This document shows positions 24,607 to 33,123 of a stretch of 64,000 nucleotides of DNA, in pieces. This DNA is from an uncultured Bacteroides sp. (GTDB lineage Bacteria > Bacteroidota > Bacteroidia > Bacteroidales > Bacteroidaceae), in NCBI GenBank assembly GCA_947074205.1, contig CAMTOQ010000009.1, positions 23,825-87,824 of the forward strand, read 5' to 3'. Under the pieces are notes generated by a model. It worked only from the letters and a program-made list of their open reading frames with translations, was not told the origin of the DNA and ran no database searches. The position numbers were made by a program, and so were the translations under genes. Within the stretch, counting starts at the first letter, position 1. Every line of letters begins with the position of its first letter.

Positions 24607-25703
24607 TACCTTATTATAGTTTGCAAAAGATCACTGCATCTTTTGAACCTCATATCACCAACGCCATCCACGATGTCACTGCATCGGGCTGGTACCTACA
24701 AGGAAAAACCAACGAACAGTTCGAAAACGAGTTTGCCAACTATTGCCAAACGGCCCATTGTGTGGGAACAGGCAACGGGATGGATGCCATTACGTTGATT
24801 CTACTGGCATGGCAACAGCAAGGACGCATGATGCCGGGTGACGAGGTAATTGTTCCGGCCAATACTTGCATCGCTACCATCATAGGGGTGTTGCGTGCTG
24901 GGATGAAGCCTATCCTATGCGAGCCCGAAGCTTTTAGCTGCAATCTCAACCCACACAAGATGGAGAAACTGATTACCCCACAGACCAAAGCGGTGGTGGT
25001 GGTGCATCTCTATGGCCGTAGTGCCGATATGGATCCTATCTTATCGGTGGCCCGTCAACATGGGCTTTGGGTATTGGAAGATTGTGCACAAGCGCATGGT
25101 GCTCTCTACAATGGGAAGCGTGTAGGCAATCTGGGCGATGCAGCTGCTTTTAGTTTCTATCCATCGAAGAATCTCGGTGCTTTGGGAGATGGTGGAGCAG
25201 CAACTACCAACGATAGCGACACAGCCACACTGGTACGTGCATTGGGCAACTACGGGTCGGCGGCTAAATATGTGCATCATTACAAGGGCATCAATAGCCG
25301 ATTGGACGAATTGCAAGCGGCCATCCTTAGCGTGAAGCTGAAACGACTAGACGAAGACAACGAGAAACGCCGTCAAGTGGCACAACGTTACCATCAGGGT
25401 ATCACTAACCCACTGGTGCGCCTGCTTCCGATGGGCGAACCGCAGGAGAATGTCTACCATATCTTCCCGGTGTTTTGTAGCGAGCGCGAGCGCCTGCAGC
25501 AGTACTTAACAGAGGCTGGGGTGCAGACGCTTATCCACTATCCTATACCACCGCACAAGCAAGAGGCGCTTAGCGAATATGCAGATCTATCGCTACCCAT
25601 CACCGAACAGATTCATCGAGACGAGTTGAGTTTGCCCATGTCACCACTACTTACAGAGGAGGAGGTAGATCACATTATAGCGGCTGTGAATCGGTTTGCA
25701 TAA
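24603..25703 (+). CDS. DegT/DnrJ/EryC1 family sugar aminotransferase
   Basis: 366 aa PLP enzyme of the DegT/DnrJ/EryC1/StrS family. Seen: [28 protein letters not shown], the aspartate region [13 protein letters not shown], and [16 protein letters not shown] with the PLP-binding Lys. It transfers an amino group from glutamate to a keto sugar; with the FdtA/QdtA isomerase in the same operon, the 3-keto-6-deoxyhexose is the probable acceptor (FdtB/QdtB role). The ATG overlaps the acyltransferase stop by 4 bp, and the 3' end overlaps the convergent glycosyltransferase gene by 29 bp. Confidence 0.9.
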   Translation: MIPYYSLQKITASFEPHITNAIHDVTASGWYLQGKTNEQFENEFANYCQTAHCVGTGNGMDAITLILLAWQQQGRMMPGDEVIVPANTCIATIIGVLRAGMKPILCEPEAFSCNLNPHKMEKLITPQTKAVVVVHLYGRSADMDPILSVARQHGLWVLEDCAQAHGALYNGKRVGNLGDAAAFSFYPSKNLGALGDGGAATTNDSDTATLVRALGNYGSAAKYVHHYKGINSRLDELQAAILSVKLKRLDEDNEKRRQVAQRYHQGITNPLVRLLPMGEPQENVYHIFPVFCSERERLQQYLTEAGVQTLIHYPIPPHKQEALSEYADLSLPITEQIHRDELSLPMSPLLTEEEVDHIIAAVNRFA

Positions 25704-26796
25704 ACTTCTGCCAAGTATCCACGTATTGTTGCGCCACACTGATATAGTTGTGGTGCTTTTTTACATAGGCTATGCTTTGGCGAGATAGCTCAGGGATGCG
25801 CTCTTTGTGCTCAATAAGATGAACTAGCTGTTGGTAGAGCTGTTGGGGATCTGGAGTGATATTGATAATGGGACGCAACTCCTTTTCGCCCAAGATATCA
25901 TAGTTTTGCGGTTCGCCACCTCCACACACAATAACACCTTTGGCCATCGCTAGTAACGAATTCATCGAAGGCGTATAGGCGTAAAGCTGATCGAGCTGCA
26001 CGTCGGCACTGTCCATCAATCTTTCGTACTCCACGAAAGGCACATCCACCGCTTTAGTAAGATAACACTGGTCGGGGTAGCGTCGGCACACCTCTTCCAC
26101 TACGGGCAGCATGATGTCGGTGCCTTTGATGTGATGGCGTTGCGACTGTATACCGATAAAGAAGTTGATTCGCTGGGGCACCTCGCGCACTCTACTTGCG
26201 ATATTGGTCGTATCGATGGGAAGAGGAATAAACGTGGTGTTGGCGGGATACTCATCGACATAGGCCGCATAATACTCCCACAAGCAGGCGATGATGGCTT
26301 TACTGTCGTGTGCCATCTCTTTCGTGGCCAATGCAGTGCCGCCTCTCAGATTCTCTTCTATGATGGCTTGATTCTCTTCGGATGGACGCAGCGTGTCGCC
26401 TGTCTTAAAGTCGGAATAGTTGTACACCTGCTTCTCCATACAGGCCTTGACGTAGTAGTGATCGGTACCAAAGGCGCCTAGAAACACGTGTAGGTTGTGA
26501 CGTTTGAGGTAGCGGAAGATATGCAGACTCTTTTCGGGGCGCAGATGCAAGAAGCACGGGTTGACAAACTGCACCACATCGTATCCTTTGAGCTTCGGCA
26601 ATACGCGGAGCAGACGGGCCATATACTTCACCCCATCCCATTTACCATCTGATGCACGGCTCAAGTCGATGTCGCGCGGATAGTTTTTCCAACCATTACC
26701 GTTGGACACGACACATACCTCGTGGCCCAAGTGGCGGAGTCCCTCGGCCAATGCCCAGTGGATGCCACTAAACTCTCCTACTAATAATACCCTCAT
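25675..26796 (-). CDS. Glycosyltransferase (GT-B, family 1-like)
   Basis: 373 aa starting at the ATG at 26796 ([20 protein letters not shown]); the open frame runs further upstream, but that part is inside the preceding gene. The Rossmann-like start, [22 protein letters not shown] and, in the C-terminal half, [16 protein letters not shown] and [21 protein letters not shown] fit a GT-B fold glycosyltransferase. The start overlaps the stop of the upstream GT2 gene by 4 bp (ATGA), so they are translationally coupled. It probably adds a sugar during assembly of a surface polysaccharide; donor and acceptor unknown. Confidence 0.8.
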   Translation of the reverse strand: MRVLLVGEFSGIHWALAEGLRHLGHEVCVVSNGNGWKNYPRDIDLSRASDGKWDGVKYMARLLRVLPKLKGYDVVQFVNPCFLHLRPEKSLHIFRYLKRHNLHVFLGAFGTDHYYVKACMEKQVYNYSDFKTGDTLRPSEENQAIIEENLRGGTALATKEMAHDSKAIIACLWEYYAAYVDEYPANTTFIPLPIDTTNIASRVREVPQRINFFIGIQSQRHHIKGTDIMLPVVEEVCRRYPDQCYLTKAVDVPFVEYERLMDSADVQLDQLYAYTPSMNSLLAMAKGVIVCGGGEPQNYDILGEKELRPIINITPDPQQLYQQLVHLIEHKERIPELSRQSIAYVKKHHNYISVAQQYVDTWQKFMQTDSQPL

Positions 26797-27683
26797 ACAA
26801 AGAAGTTCAGTGTGTTGATGGCAGCACGTGCCAAGATGTATTTGGTGGAATAGTTGCTGCCTCTCAAGGGAAACAGTTTGGTCTGTCGAAGCACTTTGAA
26901 GTAGTAAGATGCACGGCTCAAAGAGCAATGATTGCGCCACAGCTGACGCAGAAAGTCGATGGTGAGGAAGCTGATGCGTCGTTGAAGGGCCCGTGTTTGC
27001 AGCTCGGTAGATCTTTCTCCATAGGAATTCTTGAAATTGTTGAGCTCTAGCAGTTGCCCCAAGAAGTCGTCCATACGTTTTTGGCGTTGCGCCCAATCGG
27101 TATTGTTGAGTATCGAACCTACGGTTTGGGTATAGCCATAGACCAGTTTGTCGGTAATTACCGTGGTGCCTGCTAGGAAGTAAGCCTTGGCCACAAATGC
27201 CTCATCTTCGTGGTACACCTTCTCGGCAAAGCGAAGATGTTCACGTTCCAGCATTTCACGGCGGTAGAAGTGTCGCCACGCCGTACCCATAAAGTTGTGC
27301 GCCACCATATATTCCGCACCCGAATGATACACTTCCACGTTGCCTTCGGAAGTGATACTCTCGGCCTCGGTAGGCGATGAAATCTTGGCAAAACCAAAGG
27401 AGAGCATATCGGGATGATAGATCTGCAACAGATCGATGCAGTAGCGCAAGGAGTTGGGAAGAAGCAGATCATCGGCATCAACAAACAGCAGATAGTCGCC
27501 TTTGGCTTGATGCATACCGTTGTTTCGTGCTGCTCCTAGACCTCTACCACCATCGTCGGCCACAATTACCTCATAACTGTCTAGGGGCAAGCCTTGCTGC
27601 TCCAGCGAACTTTTGCAGCGCTGCAGGTCGGCAGGATCGGCCTTGCCATAGAACGGTATTATGATGGTTAGTAGCGTGTTCAT
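26793..27683 (-). CDS. Glycosyltransferase family 2
   Basis: 296 aa GT-A fold glycosyltransferase. The opening LLTIIIPFYGKADPADLQRC, the VIVADDGGRGLGAARNNG region and the metal-binding YLLFVDADDLLLP (DxD) define GT2. The ATG at 27683 is used; a GTG one codon earlier is an alternative. It is followed by the GT-B gene with a 4-bp overlap and transcribed away from the flippase gene at 27768. It probably works with the flippase on an O-antigen-like or capsule repeat unit. Confidence 0.87.
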   Translation of the reverse strand: MNTLLTIIIPFYGKADPADLQRCKSSLEQQGLPLDSYEVIVADDGGRGLGAARNNGMHQAKGDYLLFVDADDLLLPNSLRYCIDLLQIYHPDMLSFGFAKISSPTEAESITSEGNVEVYHSGAEYMVAHNFMGTAWRHFYRREMLEREHLRFAEKVYHEDEAFVAKAYFLAGTTVITDKLVYGYTQTVGSILNNTDWAQRQKRMDDFLGQLLELNNFKNSYGERSTELQTRALQRRISFLTIDFLRQLWRNHCSLSRASYYFKVLRQTKLFPLRGSNYSTKYILARAAINTLNFFV

Positions 27684-27705
27684 CACAACAAAGGTAGTGA
27701 TATAT

Positions 27706-27736
27706 TTTGAAATTGAACCGATTGCCTTTACTTTTG
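27706..27736 (+). promoter_or_regulatory. Complete Bacteroidetes-type promoter for the flippase gene
   Basis: TTTG at 27706-27709, a 19-bp spacer and TACTTTTG at 27729-27736 reproduce the TTTG-N19/21-TANNTTTG promoter. The transcript would start near 27743, about 25 nt before the ATG at 27768. This is the best-formed promoter in the window. Confidence 0.65.
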
Positions 27737-27767
27737 CAAGCGTCTAACCGAACGCATCTATCTCAAT

Positions 27768-29258
27768 ATGGCCAACCAGCAATCTACCTATCGACAAATA
27801 TTCAAGGCTACCAGCATCTTTGGCAGTGTGCAGGTGTTTCAAGTCTTGATGAACATCATCAAATCGAAGGTTATAGCGCTGCTATTGGGACCCGCGGGCA
27901 TCGGGCTACTGGGGTTGCTCAACTCTACCCTCGATGTATTGAAATCGGTGAGCGGACTCGGCCTAGAGACGGGTGCAGTGAAGGAGGTATCCGAAGCGGT
28001 GGCACAAGATGATGCCTCTGCCCTTGCCCGAACCCTTAAAGTGCTGCGCCGCTGTGTGTGGTTCACCGGGGTGGCCGGACTGCTTTTCACCCTCTGCCTC
28101 TCCCCCCTGCTTAGTCAATGGACCTTTGGCGACCGCTCGTACACCTGGCTATTTGCCGTGCTATCGGTGGTGGTGCTGCTCGATGCCATCAGCACGGGAC
28201 AAACGGCTGCCTTGCAAGGGATGCGCCGCATTGCCCATCTGGCCAAAGCCGGATTGCTCGGCTCGTTTTTCGCGCTTGTAGCCTCCCTGCCCCTCTTCTA
28301 CTTCTTCCCCGAACAGAGTATTGTGCTATTTATACTGATTTCGGCAGTGGTGGTGCTTATCTTTTCGAGCCTTTATGCCCGCAAGATAAAGACCATCAAG
28401 GTGCAGGTATCGGCCAGTGAGACAGCCCGCAGAGGGTGGATCATGGGCAAACTAGGACTAGCCATGACGCTGAGCGGGGCTTTCTCCGTATTGGCGGCCT
28501 ATCTGATTAAGACCTATATCACCCACAAAAGCGGCATTGATGAGGCGGGTCTCTATCAGTCGGCCTTCTCCATAGCCGAGGGGTATTTTGGACTGATATT
28601 CGCGGCAATGGCTACCGACTACTTCCCACGGCTAGCCGGCATCAACAAAGACTATCACAAGATGGGCGACGAGGTGAACAAACAGACGGAGATAGGGCTA
28701 CTGATCGCCCTGCCTTGCATCGTGTGTGCCCTCTTCTTTATGCCCCTCATCGTGCGCCTGCTCTACTCTAGTGACTTCTTTGGGTCGATGGAATGTATGC
28801 GGTGGATATTGCTGGGCAACATCTTCAAAATCTGTTCGTGGAGCCTTTCGTATGTGCTGATAGCCACAGGCAAAAGCATCGTCTTTACGCTTTCCAATCT
28901 TATCTCCGATATTGTCTACGTGGGGCTTGTCTTCTTGGGCTACCACCTTTACGGGCTAGACGGCATCGGTATGGCTTTCCTGCTGTACTACCTGCTTTTC
29001 TTTGGGGCCATGTACACCATCACCAAGCGGATGTTCCACCTCAGCTATCGGGCGGAGTTTTGGAAGATATTTGCTGTGGCAGTCGTCTTATCAGCTTTAG
29101 CCATGGGCCTACAAGGGCTAGAAAACGTCTGGCTTAAACTTCTTTCGGCACTCGTTGTTATAGGTAGTGGGGCCTACTATGCCCTGTATCAGCTTAACCG
29201 GCGGATGGATCTACGCGGATTTCTTGCGCAGAAAATAAATCGAAACAAAGATCAATAA
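27768..29258 (+). CDS. O-antigen flippase (Wzx-like, MATE/MOP superfamily)
   Basis: 496 aa membrane protein with about 12-14 hydrophobic segments. The N-terminus IFKATSIFGSVQVFQVLMNI, followed by KSKVIALLLGPAGIGLLGLL, is typical of bacterial O-antigen translocases, which flip undecaprenyl-linked oligosaccharide units across the inner membrane. It adjoins two glycosyltransferase genes (divergent) and the dTDP-aminosugar operon. The TonB receptor gene begins only 8 nt after its stop codon, so they may share a transcript. Confidence 0.9.
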   Translation: MANQQSTYRQIFKATSIFGSVQVFQVLMNIIKSKVIALLLGPAGIGLLGLLNSTLDVLKSVSGLGLETGAVKEVSEAVAQDDASALARTLKVLRRCVWFTGVAGLLFTLCLSPLLSQWTFGDRSYTWLFAVLSVVVLLDAISTGQTAALQGMRRIAHLAKAGLLGSFFALVASLPLFYFFPEQSIVLFILISAVVVLIFSSLYARKIKTIKVQVSASETARRGWIMGKLGLAMTLSGAFSVLAAYLIKTYITHKSGIDEAGLYQSAFSIAEGYFGLIFAAMATDYFPRLAGINKDYHKMGDEVNKQTEIGLLIALPCIVCALFFMPLIVRLLYSSDFFGSMECMRWILLGNIFKICSWSLSYVLIATGKSIVFTLSNLISDIVYVGLVFLGYHLYGLDGIGMAFLLYYLLFFGAMYTITKRMFHLSYRAEFWKIFAVAVVLSALAMGLQGLENVWLKLLSALVVIGSGAYYALYQLNRRMDLRGFLAQKINRNKDQ

Positions 29259-29266
29259 CAACTACT

Positions 29267-31642
29267 ATGATGTGGAGAACCCTACTTCTTTTGCTCCTTT
29301 GCTTGTGTGTTAGCCCGATATCGGCCGGCCAACCTCAACATAGCATTAAAGGAAGCGTGATAGACAAGACGACACGTCAACCCCTCGCTTTTGTCAATGT
29401 GCTATTGATAGGGCAAGATAGAGGCAGTGTCACCGACTCATTGGGGGCCTTTCATATCGACCGTGTGCCTCCGGGTATCTATCGGCTACAAGCCTCTACC
29501 ATCGGTTATCGCACCGTGAGTACGCCCGAATATGTGGTATCTACCGGCAATGTCAACGTGCTTATCGAGTTAGAAGAGAGCACGGCCGAGTTGCAAGAAG
29601 TATCGGTGATGGCCACCTCGCTACGTCGCGACAAGGAGAGTCCCGTGGCCCTGCGCATCATCGGTGTGCAAGAGATAGAGAAAAGCCCCGGCGCCAACCG
29701 CGACATCTCGCGCATTGTGCAGTCGTATCCCGGTGTGGCCTTCTCGCCCGGCGCCTATCGCAACGACCTTATCGTGCGCGGTGGAGCCCCCTCGGAAAAT
29801 CGGTTCTACCTAGATGGAGTAGAGATACCCAACATCAACCACTTCAGCACACAAGGTGCTTCGGGCGGGCCGGTGGGCATCATCAATGCCGACCTTATCC
29901 GCGAAGTAAAGTTTTACACCGGTGCCTTCCCCGCTAGCCGAGGCAATGCCATGAGCTCGGTGCTCGACTTCCGGCTACGCGATGGCAACAGCGAACGCAC
30001 CAAACTAAAAGCCACACTGGGTGCCGCCGAGGTGGCAGTAGCCGTAAACGGTCCCATCAGCGAGAAGACCACCTATATGGTTTCGGTGCGCCGCTCCTAT
30101 CTGCAGTTCCTTTTCAAGGCACTTGGACTGCCCTTCTTGCCCACCTTTACCGATGCACAGTTTAAGATAAAAACACGGTTCGACCAATACAATGAACTCA
30201 CCATTATCGGTTTGGGAGGGATAGACAAGATGAAGCTCAACACTAAGCTCACGGGCGAGAGTGCCGAATATATCTTGAGCTATCTGCCCGTGATAGAGCA
30301 AGATGTGTTCACCGTGGGAGCTGTGTACAAGCACTATGCAGGGGCGCACGTGCAGACGGCCGCTGTGAGCTTCAACTACCTGAACAATCGGAACACCAAG
30401 TACCTCAACAACGATGAGTCATCGGACGAGAACTTGCGCCTGCGACTTCGCTCGGTGGAGCAGGAAGCCAAAATCAGACTAGAGAACACATCGACTCTAG
30501 GTAGCTGGCTGCTCAGTGGGGGCGTCAACCTAGACTACTCGCGCTACACCAACAACTCCTTGCAACTGGTCTACGGCCTGGAGCAGCCCTACCGCTATAA
30601 GACGAAGCTCAACCTCGTGCGCTGGGGCATATTTGGTACAGCCACTTACACATCGACCAACGAGAAGTTTACCGCCTCGCTGGGGCTACGCCTCGATGGC
30701 AACAACTATAGCGATGAGATGAATCAGCTGAGTCAGCAATTCTCCCCTCGCCTTTCGCTATCTTACGGACTCACCTCACAACTCTTCCTTAGTGGCAGTG
30801 CCGGCATCTACTACCAACTGCCGCAATACACTGCCATGGGATTCAAGAACGAAGATGGCTTGTACCTCAACACCACTCTGCGCTATACACGCGTGGCACA
30901 AGGTAGTCTGGGGCTTAGTTGGCGCTTGGGCAACACCCTAGAGCTATCGGCAGAGGGATTTTATAAATACTACAGTCGCATGCCCTTCTCCATAGCCGAT
31001 AACATTCCGCTGGCCTGCAAAGGCAACGACTACGGGGTGATAGGCAACGAGCTGCTTCTGCCCACCGCACAAGGTCGCAGTTACGGTGTGGAGCTGCTGG
31101 CCCGTTGGATCATCTCGCGCAAGCTCAACGTCAATGGTTCGTTCACCCTCTTCCGAAGCGAATACCGCAACAACAGCCAATCGCCCTACATCGCTTCGGC
31201 GTGGGACAATCGCTATATCTTCAACCTTAGCGGGGTGTACAACCTGCCCCGACAATGGAGCGTTGGCGCTAAAGTGAGCTGCATCGGTGGTGCGCCCTTC
31301 ACGCCCTACGACACCGAAACCTCTTCGCTGGTATCTGCTTGGAATGCCACCGGCAAACCTTACTTCGACTATGCACTCTTCAACACGGGCCGCCTCCCGA
31401 CCTATGGACAGATTGACATCCGTGTCGATAAGGTGTACTACATCAAGCGCTACATGCTGGGATTCTACATCGACATTCAAAACATCACAAAAAGCACTTT
31501 CCGCGAACCCGATATTTTGATGAGCACAGGCGAGATAGAAAATCCCACCGCCCCCTTTGGAGAGCAACGATATAAGATGAAGTACATCGAGCAAAGCAGT
31601 GGCACCATTTTGCCCACTTTGGGGGTGACTTTTGAGTTCTAA
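29267..31642 (+). CDS. TonB-dependent outer-membrane receptor with carboxypeptidase-like N-terminal domain
   Basis: 791 aa. Signal peptide (about 1-21), carboxypeptidase regulatory-like domain (HSIKGSVIDKTTRQPLAFVN; about 25-110), plug domain with IVRGGAPSENRFYLDGVEIP (about 165-240), then a long beta-barrel with alternating aromatic residues ending in the terminal strand PTLGVTFEF. No SusD partner follows, so it is not a classic SusC/D pair; a receptor for an iron complex, vitamin or peptide is equally possible. It begins 8 nt after the flippase gene. The base after its TAA stop is the first base of a 22-bp repeat array. Confidence 0.9.
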   Translation: MMWRTLLLLLLCLCVSPISAGQPQHSIKGSVIDKTTRQPLAFVNVLLIGQDRGSVTDSLGAFHIDRVPPGIYRLQASTIGYRTVSTPEYVVSTGNVNVLIELEESTAELQEVSVMATSLRRDKESPVALRIIGVQEIEKSPGANRDISRIVQSYPGVAFSPGAYRNDLIVRGGAPSENRFYLDGVEIPNINHFSTQGASGGPVGIINADLIREVKFYTGAFPASRGNAMSSVLDFRLRDGNSERTKLKATLGAAEVAVAVNGPISEKTTYMVSVRRSYLQFLFKALGLPFLPTFTDAQFKIKTRFDQYNELTIIGLGGIDKMKLNTKLTGESAEYILSYLPVIEQDVFTVGAVYKHYAGAHVQTAAVSFNYLNNRNTKYLNNDESSDENLRLRLRSVEQEAKIRLENTSTLGSWLLSGGVNLDYSRYTNNSLQLVYGLEQPYRYKTKLNLVRWGIFGTATYTSTNEKFTASLGLRLDGNNYSDEMNQLSQQFSPRLSLSYGLTSQLFLSGSAGIYYQLPQYTAMGFKNEDGLYLNTTLRYTRVAQGSLGLSWRLGNTLELSAEGFYKYYSRMPFSIADNIPLACKGNDYGVIGNELLLPTAQGRSYGVELLARWIISRKLNVNGSFTLFRSEYRNNSQSPYIASAWDNRYIFNLSGVYNLPRQWSVGAKVSCIGGAPFTPYDTETSSLVSAWNATGKPYFDYALFNTGRLPTYGQIDIRVDKVYYIKRYMLGFYIDIQNITKSTFREPDILMSTGEIENPTAPFGEQRYKMKYIEQSSGTILPTLGVTFEF

Positions 31643-31730
31643 ACTGGCAAGGGAAGGTCAGCGTGGTGAGTAGCCGTGGTCTGCTCGGTGGCAAGGGCTT
31701 GCCACCACGGTGAGTAGCTGTGGTCAGCAT
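31643..31730 (+). repeat. 22-bp module array B
   Basis: Four tandem 22-bp modules (31643-31664, 31665-31686, 31687-31708, 31709-31730) beginning at the first base after the TonB-receptor stop codon. Module types alternate between GGTGGCAAGGG-type and GGTGAGTAG-type starts. Module 3 contains a perfect hairpin, GGTGGCAAG (31687-31695) GG CTTGCCACC (31698-31706). Related arrays lie at 16733-16822 and 60102-60189. Confidence 0.85.
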
Positions 31731-31865
31731 AGCAGCTATTTGGCAGCACTTACATCTACAGTAAAGCATTGACTATCAGCAACGAAGAATTGCTAATTTA
31801 AAACTGTTATATATATAAGTTATCTTCTGTAAATTCATCAACACCTTAAAACTGATAATCTAATT

Positions 31866-32222
31866 ATGGCGCTTACCACATGGTGGCTCCCATTACTTTG
31901 TGTAGGGTTAGCTATTGTGGGTACCTTAGGTCAGCGACAGATAAACCGAAACAAAACGCGCAGAAACCTACGCGATATTGCCGGTGATGACGATGAACTT
32001 TATCTCGAATTCTGCAAGGACGAGGAGATAAAACCTGATATGGAATGGGATATTGAGATGGGCTCTAAACGATTGTGGCGGAAGATAAAAGGGGGTTTTA
32101 AGGGGAAGGATGTATTCACGTGTTATTTCATCGTATTGTTGGATGTCTTATTGAACGCTTTGTTGGACGGCACAGCGGGCTGTGCCACTACTTCAATACA
32201 ATTTATTCTGCTCCTTCAATAA
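31866..32222 (+). CDS. Small membrane-anchored protein; C-terminus reads through a dispersed palindrome
   Basis: 118 aa. An N-terminal membrane segment (WWLPLLCVGLAIVGTLG) is followed by a charged domain (INRNKTRRNLRDIAGDDDEL ... KIKGGFKGKD). The final ~22 residues (LNALLDGTAGCATTS...) are encoded by the GGCACAGC palindromic repeat at 32161-32191, also found in the non-coding gap at 17021-17051, so that tail is probably not original. The 3' end overlaps the convergent lipoprotein gene by 20 bp. No family recognised; coding status is moderately supported. Confidence 0.5.
   Translation: MALTTWWLPLLCVGLAIVGTLGQRQINRNKTRRNLRDIAGDDDELYLEFCKDEEIKPDMEWDIEMGSKRLWRKIKGGFKGKDVFTCYFIVLLDVLLNALLDGTAGCATTSIQFILLLQ
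32161..32191. repeat. GGCACAGC palindrome, copy 2
   Basis: Inverted repeat GGCACAGC GG GCTGTGCC inside a 31-nt block identical, except for one base, to 17021-17051. Here it lies within the 3' end of a small ORF. Confidence 0.8.
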
Positions 32223-32925
32223 CTACCTTCGCTTCTCCCGATGCTTCCAGCATTACATTATAATAGTTGTAATACACATCAATCATCTCGGCATAGATGG
32301 TGCCTAGGTTGTTGATCACACCAATCAGGTAGGTGTATTGGTCAAAATCGTTGTCGCACTTCTCGCAGATGGTGATGGTAGGTGGACTCACGGAGTAGTT
32401 CACCACAGCATAGTAAGGGGTATAGTCTTCGTTGACGGGTTGATTGTGAAGTTTGTAGAACACTTGGTAGATGACGATGGTCAGACGATTGATCCATTGC
32501 AAGTCGCTGGTAAGCTCCTTGAGTTCGGTTTCCAAATGCTCGGTGGGAACTTTCAACTCTTCAAGGGCTAGCACGTGGCGGTCGGCCATAAGTATAGCAT
32601 CTTGCAGCTCCTTATCCTTCTTATCTTTTGAATCCATCAACTTGATAATCTTTGGAGATTGACGCAGTGCAGTGCACTCTTCTATGAGCTGAGGTATATC
32701 TTTTGCCGCCTCGTTAATATCGTCGCACAGCATCCACACCATGGGGCCGGTGATGGAGTCGTAGGGTTCGATGCTTAGCACCTCATCTAGCGTGATGGGT
32801 TCATAGAAGGTGGTATCGGCAAACGACTTGAAGGTATCTGTAATACGTTGGTCTATTGTCTTTTCTTTGCACGATGATAGTCCTATCAAAAGGACAGAGA
32901 CTATTGCTAAGGTTAAGTTCTTCAT
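32203..32925 (-). CDS. Lipoprotein of unknown function, helical
   Basis: 240 aa with a lipoprotein signal (lipobox GLSSC, Cys about residue 19). The mature part is acidic and largely helical by composition (DSKDKKDKELQDAILMADRH and further amphipathic stretches), with CEKCDNDFDQY near residue 185. No known domain recognised. Convergent with, and overlapping by 20 bp, the small membrane-anchored protein gene. Its promoter must lie in the 198-bp gap before 33124. Confidence 0.75.
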   Translation of the reverse strand: MKNLTLAIVSVLLIGLSSCKEKTIDQRITDTFKSFADTTFYEPITLDEVLSIEPYDSITGPMVWMLCDDINEAAKDIPQLIEECTALRQSPKIIKLMDSKDKKDKELQDAILMADRHVLALEELKVPTEHLETELKELTSDLQWINRLTIVIYQVFYKLHNQPVNEDYTPYYAVVNYSVSPPTITICEKCDNDFDQYTYLIGVINNLGTIYAEMIDVYYNYYNVMLEASGEAKVVIEGAE

Positions 32926-33123
32926 CTTTTAACTGTTTATATTCGTTGGGGATAGGCCACAAGATGGCGACCTAAATTGTTGCTTTTGCCAAAGATAGTG
33001 AATCTTCGTTATTGCACGATAACAATCGGCCCGCTAAATATTTGTTAGTTTATAAGTTTTTTTAGAACCTAATGGAGTTAAAATCTGTTTTCTATCTACT
33101 AAAACCTTTTAGATTGGCAGATT

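Noticed and set aside
27689..27696. Minus-strand TANNTTTG box for the GT2 gene
   Set aside because: TACCTTTG is present, but it would place the transcript start at the ATG itself (27683), so it may be coincidental; not listed as a promoter.
30944..31594. 216-aa minus-strand ORF in the TonB receptor
   Set aside because: Antisense shadow of the beta-barrel coding sequence; no independent support.
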